Shown here in pieces: positions 26,298 through 34,228 of a stretch of DNA of 40,297 nt. Origin of the DNA: Ignavibacteria bacterium (GTDB taxonomy: Bacteria > Bacteroidota > Ignavibacteria > UBA10030); assembly GCA_016873805.1 (NCBI GenBank), contig VGVZ01000004.1:130864-171160 (forward strand), written 5' to 3'. The position numbers and the translations under genes were made by a program. A model generated the notes under the pieces. The model did no database searches and had not been told where the DNA came from. It saw nothing but the letters and a program-made list of their open reading frames with translations. The number at the start of each line of letters is the position of its first letter. Position 1 is the stretch's first letter.

Positions 26298-27427
26298 GGT
26301 CTCCCTCCTTTCCTCATGGTGTGCGGAAAATGATCTTGCCTCCTCAACGCGAGACACGCGTGAGAGTTCACCGCCGGTGTCTTGAGCGATTGAGAATGAG
26401 GACTATGTGTGAGGAATTGCTTCCCCGGAGGGGAGGGCGAGGGTCCCGTTGGAGTGGAATGCCTTGCGAAGCTGCAGAGGTCGTGGAAATCTTGTTTCTG
26501 TTCGTAAGGGATGCGGTCGACGCTGTTTTTGGGGCATTCGTGTCGGCCTGTACTCCACGAGCACCACGCCTTCCCACTTCCCTTGGTATCTACTGATAAT
26601 GTAGTGCTTCGGTCATCTGCAGTCAAGAGGTGTGGCGCAAGTTTCGAGTTACTCGCGCACGATTGTCGCAGGACCACAACAGGAACTTTTCCGGTTTTGG
26701 CGGTAAGCATTTGTTGATGTGATCTTCCGCGCGCGATCTGGTGGCTCAGCGCTCCTCATGCATCTTCGTGCGTCGCTGAAGTTTGCGGGGAAGGATTGGT
26801 TGGTTGTGCTAGAATAGAGCCGGATCTCCCAAACGAGACTGCGAATTTCGCTAAGTCGACATACCTCCAAACGGCCTGCTTCTTATCAATGGGAGGTTTA
26901 AAAATTGGATGCTCTTTGTACATGCCTAGGAAGGTTAGGTTAGTGCTGCCTCATGCTTGCTGTGCAGTGCCTTCATGGAGTAATTTCTGATTCGGGTGGC
27001 GGGTTCAAATCTACTCGTTCCCCGATCTGAAATTAAATCAACTGGCACGGATTCGGCTCATTCATCCCTGGGTGACTCATTTCTCCTTTCATCCCGCGCT
27101 GGCTCTCGAAATCGTTGGCGCTGTGGGAGAGGTGATTGAGAGCGCGTTCAATTTCGGTGCGCTAGCAAAACGCCAATCGGATCGTCTTCTCTCTGGGCAC
27201 CGAAATTGCGGCCTTGTGCGGTTGGAGACGATTTTGCGGGATTCGATTTCGAGAGGCTTTCTTTGTTACTTTCTTTGGCCACAAAGAAAGTAAGCACAAA
27301 GAGTCGCACAATGGCAGAGCTCCTCATTGACGGCTGTTTCTCGTTAACACCCTCCGCACCTTGAGGCAGATCATCTCCGCGTCACACCCTCCAGAGATTG
27401 CTCTGCATAACATATTTATCTTCCCTC
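26298..27427. other. About 1.1 kb without a convincing gene
   Basis: Short open frames occur in all phases, but none has a ribosome-binding site, recognisable family or consistent codon pattern. The part around 26870-27030 is visibly AT-richer than its neighbours. It contains the GAF gene leader and, near the right end, the perfect inverted repeat at 27266-27293. It may be decayed sequence. Confidence 0.5.
27266..27293. repeat. Perfect inverted repeat TTACTTTCTTTG-GCCA-CAAAGAAAGTAA
   Basis: Twelve-base arms pair perfectly around GCCA. Similar TTACTTTCTTTGGCCA sequences occur as dispersed hairpins in many bacterial genomes. A terminator or repeat remnant are both possible. Confidence 0.75.
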
Positions 27428-27456
27428 TTGACAACACGACATATTTGTCGTATCCT
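27428..27456 (+). promoter_or_regulatory. polB promoter with operator in the spacer
   Basis: A perfect TTGACA (27428-27433), a 17-base spacer and TATCCT (27451-27456) form a sigma70-type promoter. Its spacer contains the whole palindrome CGACATATTTGTCG (27437-27450). Repressor bound there would block RNA polymerase. The ATG at 27507 is about 45 bases from the expected transcription start. Confidence 0.75.
27437..27450. promoter_or_regulatory. Putative S24-repressor operator at polB
   Basis: CGACATATTTGTCG has arms CGACA/TGTCG around TATT. The same arms with an A/T centre occur in front of the S24 repressor gene at 3767-3780. Together with one adjacent A, 13 of 15 positions agree. Confidence 0.7.
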
Positions 27457-27506
27457 CCCTCAGGCAGTTCGATCGTGTTTTGAACCCCGTTTTCGGACCA
27501 CTTCCC

Positions 27507-29834
27507 ATGTTCCGTACCATCGCCGGCTGGCTCTTCGATGCATATCCATCCCCGCAGGGGATCACCCTCTGGTTCATCGACCGCAACGGTGAGAAGCACG
27601 TAGCGCTCTTTCCCTTTACTCCCTCATTCTTTCTGCACCTGAATGATGGCGATATTGCGCGTGCGGAGGTGCTGGCGCGGCGTTCACCGGCTCCATTGAC
27701 GCTGACACGAACGGAACGGCGCGAAATCTATTCCAACAATATCTGGAATGTCCTGCAGATCTCCGTTCACGATGCGACGCAGTTCAAGGCCGTGTCGTCG
27801 TACTATGCGCGCTTCTTTCCTCACTTCGCGTTCTTCAATTCCGATCTTCTGCCGGCACAACTCTTTTTCTACGAGACACAGCTCTTTCCTCTCGCATATG
27901 GTGAGTACCGTATCGATGACAACGGCCGGTTGATGGAGTGGACGCTCCTTGATGGACGCGAGCGTGTGGAGTACGAACTTCCTCCCCTTGCCATCATGAT
28001 TATCCGGAATGCCAACGATTTTGTTCCTCCGAAATACCAGCGTACCCTGCAGCTCGAAATCGAGTACGACGGAACGACCTGTACTCTCGAGCAGGAACAC
28101 CCGCGTGAAGTTCTCGAAACGCTGAACTGGCATCTCTATCGCTTCGATCCCGACATCATTCTCACTGAGTACGGCGACGCCGTTCTTCTTCCCAAGCTTG
28201 TCGATCTCTCGCGTCGCATGAATCTTCCCCTCCTTCTCAACCGCGACCAGGGAACGGACTACAACGTATCGCGCGAAACGAGCTTCTGGCAGTACGGCAA
28301 GGTGGTACACAAAGATGGCGCGTTTGAGCTCGCGGGGCGATGGCATGTGGATGTCGATAATTCGTTTACGGTGGTGGAATCGGATCTGGACGGCCTGTTC
28401 GAGCTGGTGCGACTGACCCAGATACCGGGACAGAGACAGGCACGGGCGAGCATCGGGACCGGCCTTTCATCGCTTCAGCTTTCGTGGGCGTATCGGAACG
28501 GCATTCTCATTCCGGCGAAGAAGCGGGAACCGGAAGAATTCAAACCGGCATCCACGCTCCTGCTGGCCGATCGGGGGGGACTCATTTTTCAGTCCCCCGT
28601 CGGATATCACGATGACATCGCTGAGCTTGATTTCGTCTCGATGTACCCATCAATTATGGTGAACCATAATGTTTCTCCGGAAACGGTAAACTGCCGCTGT
28701 TGCGAGAACACGAAGGTGCCGGAGCTGGAGTACACGATTTGTGAAAAGCGGCAGGGAATTATTCCCTCCACGCTGAAGATGGTGGTGGAGAAGCGGGCGT
28801 ACTATAAACAGAAGAAGAAGGAGTTCAAGGGGAAGGATGATGCGCTGTTTCACCGGTACGACCGACGGCAGAATTCTCTTAAGTGGATGCTGGTGTGCTG
28901 CTTCGGATATCTGGGATACAAGAACGCGCGTTTCGGCCGCATTGAAGCGCACGAATCGGTGAATGCGTTCTCCCGCGATGCAATCTTGTTGGCCAAAGAA
29001 ATCGCCGAGAACCAGGGATATGAGCTTGTCCATGCGATCATTGACTGTATGTGGCTCCGCAAGCCGGGGGCGACCGAACGCGATTATGAAGATCTCTGCC
29101 GCGTGATTGCCGGGCGCGTCGGCATCGATATTTCGCTTGAAGGAATGTACAGCTGGATCGTCTTTCCGGCTTCGAAGATGGATCCTGTGATGCCAACGGC
29201 CAACCGGTATGCCGGACTGTACCGGCATGGCGAGCTGAAGATCCGTGGAATCGAATCGCGCCGGCATGACACGCCGAAGTTCATCAAAAATATGCAGGCG
29301 GCAATGCTGTCACGCATGAATGTGGCCCGGAACACCGAAGAGGTTGAAGCGATGGTGCCGGACCTGCTCGATATCGCGGGGGGATATGTGTCGCTGCTGC
29401 GAAGCGGCCGCGCCAATCCGATGGATCTTGTTCTGCGGCGACGAATTACCAAAGAGCCGGAAGAGTACACCAACAACAGCATCAGTGCGGTTGTCTCGAA
29501 GATGGTGGATGCCATGGGCATTCATCTTGCCGCCGGTGAATCGATCGAGTTCATCATCCTTGATCAGTCGGGGAAGAAGAAACCGGAGAAGGCGAAACCG
29601 ATTGCGCTCTACGCGTTTGAGGATGGATACGATATCGAGAAGTACACGGAGCTCGTGCTAAAGGCGATTGAAACGCTCCTGCTGCCGTTCGGTTATCCGA
29701 TGGAAAGGCTGGAAGAGCACTTTGATATTCCAACACCTCGTCGAACACGTGCCGTCAGGGAAATGAATCGTTTCCAACGCCGGCAGATTCCGCTGGTGAA
29801 AGAGCTATCGCTCTTCGAGGGTCTGGATGTATAG
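27507..29834 (+). CDS. Family B DNA polymerase, PolB2-like with degenerate catalytic motifs
   Basis: This 775-residue family B polymerase keeps motif A (DFVSMYPS, Asp375) and a recognisable motif B (KWMLVCCFGYLGYKNARFG from Lys459). In motif B the usual KxxxNSxYG has V, C and F at the N, S and Y positions. Motif C, normally YxDTDS, reads AIIDCMW, with only the second acidic residue (Asp513) left. These substitutions are those I associate with the PolB2 group of archaea and bacteria, implicated in DNA damage tolerance in Sulfolobus. The exonuclease Exo I and II regions (LEIEYDG and DPDIILTEYGD) are also diverged, so proofreading is doubtful. A TTG at 27480 could extend the N-terminus by nine residues. 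The promoter carries an operator shared with the S24 repressor. Confidence 0.9.
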   Translation: MFRTIAGWLFDAYPSPQGITLWFIDRNGEKHVALFPFTPSFFLHLNDGDIARAEVLARRSPAPLTLTRTERREIYSNNIWNVLQISVHDATQFKAVSSYYARFFPHFAFFNSDLLPAQLFFYETQLFPLAYGEYRIDDNGRLMEWTLLDGRERVEYELPPLAIMIIRNANDFVPPKYQRTLQLEIEYDGTTCTLEQEHPREVLETLNWHLYRFDPDIILTEYGDAVLLPKLVDLSRRMNLPLLLNRDQGTDYNVSRETSFWQYGKVVHKDGAFELAGRWHVDVDNSFTVVESDLDGLFELVRLTQIPGQRQARASIGTGLSSLQLSWAYRNGILIPAKKREPEEFKPASTLLLADRGGLIFQSPVGYHDDIAELDFVSMYPSIMVNHNVSPETVNCRCCENTKVPELEYTICEKRQGIIPSTLKMVVEKRAYYKQKKKEFKGKDDALFHRYDRRQNSLKWMLVCCFGYLGYKNARFGRIEAHESVNAFSRDAILLAKEIAENQGYELVHAIIDCMWLRKPGATERDYEDLCRVIAGRVGIDISLEGMYSWIVFPASKMDPVMPTANRYAGLYRHGELKIRGIESRRHDTPKFIKNMQAAMLSRMNVARNTEEVEAMVPDLLDIAGGYVSLLRSGRANPMDLVLRRRITKEPEEYTNNSISAVVSKMVDAMGIHLAAGESIEFIILDQSGKKKPEKAKPIALYAFEDGYDIEKYTELVLKAIETLLLPFGYPMERLEEHFDIPTPRRTRAVREMNRFQRRQIPLVKELSLFEGLDV

Positions 29835-29837
29835 TCG

Positions 29838-29969
29838 TCCTTCGACTTCGCTCAGGACGACTTCCTGCCCGTGGCAGGCGGGCGCTCAGGACGACTTCCT
29901 GCCCGCGGCAGGCGGGCGCTCAGGACGACGACCGGCCAACCGTCACCCTGAGCGCAGTCGAAGGGTGAC
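29838..29969. repeat. Repeat cluster: 34-bp tandem units between inverted arms
   Basis: CTCAGGACGACTTCCTGCCC recurs at 29851 and 29885 with a partial copy at 29919, giving a 34-base period. Each unit has a CCTGCCCG/CGGGCG-like hairpin. The flanks CTTCGACTTCGCTCAGGACG and CCCTGAGCGCAGTCGAAGGG are inverted relatives. Repeats of this CTTCGAC...GCTCAGG type are known dispersed elements in environmental genomes. Confidence 0.75.
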
Positions 29970-29998
29970 GTGAGAGCGAAATGTCATTCCGCTCACAA

Positions 29999-30027
29999 TT
30001 GAAACTCTATTCTCTTTTGCCTATTAT
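29999..30027 (+). promoter_or_regulatory. Strong promoter of the aldolase gene with near-leaderless start
   Basis: TTGAAA, a 17-base spacer and TATTAT predict transcription near 30034, only about six bases before the ATG at 30040. Confidence 0.65.
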
Positions 30028-30039
30028 GCACCACCATTC

Positions 30040-30849
30040 ATGACCATCATGCACTCCCGCGCCGATATTGCACGCCAGCTTGTCCACGTCTGCCATCGTC
30101 TCGCCGAAAAAGGATTTGTCACCGCCACCGACGGCAATGTCAGTGCACGGCTCTCCAGCGGCAATATCCTCACCACACCCACCGCCCTGAACAAAGGAAG
30201 AGTGACCGAGAGCGATCTGGTGGAAATTACGCGAGATGGCAAGCCGATGACCTTCGGACGGCGCCCCTCGACGGAAATCGACATGCATCTGTTTATCTAC
30301 CGGGAGCGGCCGGATGTGCACGCGGTCGTGCACGCGCATCCGACCTATGCGACCGGGTTCGCGACTGCCCGGATTCCATTGACGGATTGCCTCTTTCCGG
30401 AAGTCATTGTGGGCCTGGGAGCTGTTCCGCTCGCACCGTATGCCACTCCATCGACACGCGAGGTGACCGATTCGCTTGTCCCGTTTGTACAGCAGACGAA
30501 CGCGATTATGCTGGCAAACCATGGTGTGGTGACGTATGGAGCCGATCTTGATGACGCGTATTTCAATATGGAAAAGGTGGAACACGCCGCGCATATTGCC
30601 TTCGTGGCGCATATGCTCGGAGGACCTCAACTGCTCACCTCCGAGCAGGTGGAGCGACTTCGTACGATTGCCCAATCAAGCTACGGAAAAGATGTGACAG
30701 GCATGCTGGAATGCCGGACAGCCCGCCAGATCGGTGCCGCGCCAGCTGAACGGTCTGACGCATCGGAAGAAGAGGTGAAACAGCTCATCCGTGAAGTCCT
30801 CACAGAGCGGCTCCGGAAACCAATCACATTATCACAGAACAAAGCGTGA
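30040..30849 (+). CDS. Class II aldolase/adducin-family protein (fuculose-phosphate aldolase-like)
   Basis: This 269-residue zinc-dependent aldolase-fold protein carries the catalytic or metal set: Glu79 (STEIDMH), His98 and His100 (VVHAHPTYA) and His161 (LANHGVVTYG). TDGNVSAR near residue 30 is the phosphate-binding segment. Family members cleave L-fuculose-, L-ribulose- or related phosphates, or act in methylthioribulose-phosphate dehydration. The substrate here is unknown, and no sugar operon surrounds it. The last roughly 50 residues are an extra charged tail. Start is ATG 30040 or ATG 30049. The promoter is so close that the mRNA would be nearly leaderless. The stop overlaps the GTG start of ddl. 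Confidence 0.87.
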   Translation: MTIMHSRADIARQLVHVCHRLAEKGFVTATDGNVSARLSSGNILTTPTALNKGRVTESDLVEITRDGKPMTFGRRPSTEIDMHLFIYRERPDVHAVVHAHPTYATGFATARIPLTDCLFPEVIVGLGAVPLAPYATPSTREVTDSLVPFVQQTNAIMLANHGVVTYGADLDDAYFNMEKVEHAAHIAFVAHMLGGPQLLTSEQVERLRTIAQSSYGKDVTGMLECRTARQIGAAPAERSDASEEEVKQLIREVLTERLRKPITLSQNKA

Positions 30850-31976
30850 ACAGGAAAATCCGTGTGGGTGTCGTGTTTGGAGGCCGATCGGCCGAGCATG
30901 AAGTGTCGCTCGTCTCTGCTGCCTCCATCATCAGAGCGCTGGACAAGGAGCGGTACGATATCTTGCCGATTGGAATCACGCCGGAAGGTCGATGGCTCTC
31001 GTCGCAGGAGGCCGTGACGCTTCTGAAACAAAAGGCGCGCATCGACCACCTGCCGGAACATGTTCTCACTCCCGATCCGCGCAAGAAAGGGCTTGTGCCT
31101 CTCAATCATGCCGGAGCATCGTCGGAAACTCATCCGGTAGATGTCTTCTTTCCGGTCCTGCACGGTACCTATGGGGAGGATGGAACGATCCAGGGATTGT
31201 TCGAGCTGGCGGACGTGCCGTATGTGGGAGCGGGGGTGTTGGGTTCGGCCGTCGGGATGGACAAGGTGGTGCAGAAACAATTGCTTCAGCACGCAAAACT
31301 TCCTGTTGCCCCGTTCCTCTGGTTTACACACGATGGATATCGAACGAACGCAAAGAGATGGATTGCCGCGATCGAGCAAGAACTTCGATATCCCTGTTTT
31401 GTGAAGCCGGCCAATTCCGGTTCGAGTGTCGGGATTTCCAAGGCACACAACCGGAAGGAATTGTTGTCATGGATTGAGCTCGCGGGAGAGTACGATCGGA
31501 AGATCATTGTGGAGCGCGGTGTTGCGAATGCGCGTGAGATTGAATGCAGTGTGCTGGGGAATGACGATCCTGTTGCCTCTCTCCCCGGCGAGATCGTTCC
31601 GTCAAACGAGTTCTACGACTACGATGCGAAATATGTGGATGGGAAGTCGACGGCAATCGTGCCGGCCAAGTTGCCGAAAGCACTTGTGAAAAAGATACAG
31701 CGGCTTGCGTGTGATGCTTACCGCGTGCTGAATTGTGAAGGGATGGCCCGCGTTGATTTTCTCATTCCACGGACGCTGAAGAAACTCTATGTCAGCGAGG
31801 TGAACACGATTCCCGGTTTCACCGCGATCAGCATGTATCCGAAGATGTGGGAGGCCTCGGGATTGCCATATCCCAAACTGCTTGATCGGTTGATTGAACT
31901 TGCCATCGAGCGGCATGCGGCAAAGAACAAGTTGAAAACAACATACCAACCAAAGAAAGATTGGTATAAGGAATAG
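30846..31976 (+). CDS. ddl: D-alanine--D-alanine ligase
   Basis: This 376-residue ATP-grasp enzyme makes the D-Ala-D-Ala dipeptide for peptidoglycan. The N-terminus IRVGVVFGGRSAEHEVSLVSA is the family's first signature. FPVLHGTYGEDGTIQGLFEL, the ATP-grasp loop CFVKPANSGSSVGISKA and the metal-binding VSEVNTIPGFT are all present. The GTG at 30846 overlaps the aldolase stop as GTGA; no other start fits the conserved N-terminus. It stands upstream of ftsB/divIC, separated by a 90-bp inverted repeat. Cell-wall and division genes are thus clustered. Confidence 0.97.
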   Translation: MNRKIRVGVVFGGRSAEHEVSLVSAASIIRALDKERYDILPIGITPEGRWLSSQEAVTLLKQKARIDHLPEHVLTPDPRKKGLVPLNHAGASSETHPVDVFFPVLHGTYGEDGTIQGLFELADVPYVGAGVLGSAVGMDKVVQKQLLQHAKLPVAPFLWFTHDGYRTNAKRWIAAIEQELRYPCFVKPANSGSSVGISKAHNRKELLSWIELAGEYDRKIIVERGVANAREIECSVLGNDDPVASLPGEIVPSNEFYDYDAKYVDGKSTAIVPAKLPKALVKKIQRLACDAYRVLNCEGMARVDFLIPRTLKKLYVSEVNTIPGFTAISMYPKMWEASGLPYPKLLDRLIELAIERHAAKNKLKTTYQPKKDWYKE

Positions 31977-31980
31977 TCTT

Positions 31981-32070
31981 CCTCCGCGTACCTCTGCGTC
32001 CTCTGCCCTCTGCGATTCGCTGTTCAAAAGCAAATCGCAGGGGCGCGGAGGACGCGGAGTGACGCAGAGG
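31981..32070. repeat. About 40-bp imperfect inverted repeat between ddl and the division gene
   Basis: The two arms, CCTCCGCGTACCTCTGCGTC... and ...GACGCGGAGTGACGCAGAGG, pair over about 40 bases with a TGTTCAAAA loop. This CTCTGCGTC/GACGCAGAG palindrome is a common dispersed repeat. It may also serve as a transcript-stabilising structure. Confidence 0.75.
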
Positions 32071-32099
32071 TAAGTGAGACCGAACGGAGATGAGGAGTA

Positions 32100-32444
32100 A
32101 TGGAAGGTGATTTCTACAGACCGGCTCCTGCCCGGCACCGGGTGAAGGATGGACTGAAACGGCTCGTGAAAAACCGGCGACGACTGGTTGTGATTGTTCT
32201 GGGATTCATCCTCCTGATGTACCTTCTCTTCGATAACAAAGGAATCCTTGCGCGCATCGGACTCGAGATGAAACAATCAGAGATGGAGCAGAAAGTTGAG
32301 GAAGCAGAAGCGGAAACGAAGCAGCTTCAACAGCGCCTGAAAGGACTGCAGGGAGACAAGCAAACCATCGAGAAAACCGCGCGCGAGAAGCATGGAATGG
32401 CGCGCGAGGGCGAGACCGTCTACCGCATCAAACCGCAGGAGTAA
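32100..32444 (+). CDS. FtsB/DivIC-type septum formation protein
   Basis: This 114-residue bitopic protein has a basic cytoplasmic N-terminus, one membrane helix (about residues 29-44, LVVIVLGFILLMYLLF), then a long extracytoplasmic coiled coil (residues 54-100) and a short end (KTAREKHGMAREGETVYRIK). The latter is the family's conserved EKxAREKYGMxRPGE block. The protein bridges the divisome's FtsL/FtsQ partners. GAGGAG precedes the ATG at 32100. Its neighbours ddl and rarA are common in such clusters. Confidence 0.93.
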   Translation: MEGDFYRPAPARHRVKDGLKRLVKNRRRLVVIVLGFILLMYLLFDNKGILARIGLEMKQSEMEQKVEEAEAETKQLQQRLKGLQGDKQTIEKTAREKHGMAREGETVYRIKPQE

Positions 32445-32460
32445 CCCGTGGGAGTACGAG

Positions 32461-32841
32461 ATGCACAAGATCGTCGTCAGAGCATGTGTTGTCCTCTTCA
32501 TCAGTTCCTGCACCAGCATCGCCGATCACGCCGAACCGCTGTTCGACATCCGCGTTATCAACTCGTCCGAAGCTCCGCAGTTCATCGACTATGAACGGAC
32601 GTACGAATACAACTTCTCTTCCGTCAATCCCGAATCTGTGCTGACTGTCTTGTGGAAAAACGGCTTCAAGATTTCGCAAGCGTGGCTTCCGATCGACTAT
32701 CGCTGCAAAGATATGATCGGCGCGCGGCTCACCGTGGAACTGGTAAAACCGGATGAGAGAATGAAGAGTTTCGATTTCCGGAACGGCACCGGCCGACTGA
32801 GTTGCGCATCACAGCTGATGTGGTACAGAATATTGAACTGA
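32461..32841 (+). CDS. Small predicted lipoprotein
   Basis: This 126-residue exported protein has a short signal ending in LFISSC (Cys17 likely lipidated). Mature residues are hydrophilic, with no motif I know. It starts at ATG 32461, 17 bases after the FtsB/DivIC stop and with GGGAG upstream. The in-frame longer version overlaps the previous gene and lacks a signal. Function unknown. Confidence 0.65.
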   Translation: MHKIVVRACVVLFISSCTSIADHAEPLFDIRVINSSEAPQFIDYERTYEYNFSSVNPESVLTVLWKNGFKISQAWLPIDYRCKDMIGARLTVELVKPDERMKSFDFRNGTGRLSCASQLMWYRILN

Positions 32842-32893
32842 AGCATTCTTCCGCACGATTCTTCAATCTTCAATTACTAATCTCCAATTTCCT

Positions 32894-34228
32894 ATGTCGG
32901 ACCTCTTCTCCAACGACAAATTGCCCGACCGCCGCAAACCAGCTCCGGTCTCCGCGCCGCTCGCAGAACGAATCCGACCCAAAACGCTGGAGGAGTTCGT
33001 CGGACAGCAGCATCTGATCGGAGCGGGGAAACCGCTGAGACTGATGATCGAGCAGGATGCGGTGTCGTCGATGATTTTCTGGGGCCCGCCGGGAACCGGA
33101 AAGACGACGCTCGCCCGGATCATCGCCAATCACAGCAAGTCAGATTTCCATCAGCTCAGCGCCGTGGCTGCAGGGGTGAAGGATGTGCGTGAAGTGATTG
33201 CCCGCGCGGAGAAGGTCCGGAAGCATCAGCACACATCGACTCTCCTCTTTATCGACGAAATCCACCGCTTCAATAAGGCACAGCAGGATGCGCTGCTCCA
33301 CAGTGTGGAAGAAGGAGTGATCACGCTGATCGGGGCAACAACCGAGAATCCATCGTTCGAAGTGATTGCGCCGCTTCTCTCCCGCTGTCCGGTCTATACG
33401 CTCGAATCGTTGGGACAAGACGAGCTGAACAGCATCATTGATCACGCGCTCCGGACCGATATTGTTCTTTCGAAGCGAAAGATCGCGATCGAGGATCGTG
33501 AGTACCTCATGCTCCTTTCGGGCGGAGACGGGCGCAAACTGTTGAACGGGCTGGAGAACGCCGTCCGCCTCACGAAACCGGAACCGGATGGGAGCGTCAC
33601 GGTAACGAAGAAGAAGATCGAAGAGGCATTCCAGCGGAAATACACGCTGTACGACAAGGCCGGCGAGCAGCACTACGATATCATCTCCGCGTTCATCAAG
33701 AGTCTGCGCGGAAGCGATCCCGACGCCGCGGTCTACTGGATGGCCCGTATGCTCGACGGCGGAGAGGACCCGAAGTTCATCGCGCGGCGGATGGTGATTC
33801 TTGCATCCGAGGATATCGGCAATGCCGATCCGTATGCGCTGACGCTCGCGACATCGTGCTTCACGGCGATCGACTATGTCGGCATGCCCGAAGCGAGGAT
33901 CATCCTGGCGCAAACGGCAGCGTATCTGGCCTCGGCTCCGAAAAGCAATGCGTCGTATCGCGCGATCGAATCGGCCTGGCACGACGTGCGCACGCTCCCG
34001 AATCTCCCTGTCCCTCTTCATCTCCGCAACGCCCCCACAAAGCTGATGGAAGATCTGGGGTACGCGAAGGACTACAAGTACAGTCACGACTTCGACGACC
34101 ATTTTGTCGAACAGCAGTACCTGCCGGATAATCTGAAAGAGAAGACGTACTACGAGCCGACGGAGATGGGAAAAGAAAAGGATATCAAAGCCCGGCTCAA
34201 AGCATTGTGGAAAAGGAGGCAGAAGTGA
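32894..34228 (+). CDS. rarA: Replication-associated recombination protein RarA/MgsA
   Basis: This 444-residue AAA+ clamp-loader-like ATPase has the family N-terminal block ([22 protein letters not shown]), Walker [10 protein letters not shown], Walker [20 protein letters not shown], a sensor 1 [12 protein letters not shown] and the C-terminal domain ([20 protein letters not shown]-like). It acts at stalled replication forks with SSB and RecA. The stop overlaps the next gene as GTGA. No CGACA-N4-TGTCG operator is seen in front of it. Confidence 0.96.
   Translation: MSDLFSNDKLPDRRKPAPVSAPLAERIRPKTLEEFVGQQHLIGAGKPLRLMIEQDAVSSMIFWGPPGTGKTTLARIIANHSKSDFHQLSAVAAGVKDVREVIARAEKVRKHQHTSTLLFIDEIHRFNKAQQDALLHSVEEGVITLIGATTENPSFEVIAPLLSRCPVYTLESLGQDELNSIIDHALRTDIVLSKRKIAIEDREYLMLLSGGDGRKLLNGLENAVRLTKPEPDGSVTVTKKKIEEAFQRKYTLYDKAGEQHYDIISAFIKSLRGSDPDAAVYWMARMLDGGEDPKFIARRMVILASEDIGNADPYALTLATSCFTAIDYVGMPEARIILAQTAAYLASAPKSNASYRAIESAWHDVRTLPNLPVPLHLRNAPTKLMEDLGYAKDYKYSHDFDDHFVEQQYLPDNLKEKTYYEPTEMGKEKDIKARLKALWKRRQK

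Noticed and set aside
26321-26990. Short plus-strand ORFs in the gene desert
   Set aside because: Arginine- and cysteine-rich random-looking products without ribosome-binding sites.
26993-27025. tRNA T-arm-like GGGTTCAAATC
   Set aside because: The T-stem does not pair and no acceptor, D- or anticodon arm surrounds it.
27072-27293. ORF of 73 codons ending in the 27266-27293 palindrome
   Set aside because: Its end is only the translation of a known type of dispersed hairpin; no start signal or homology is seen.
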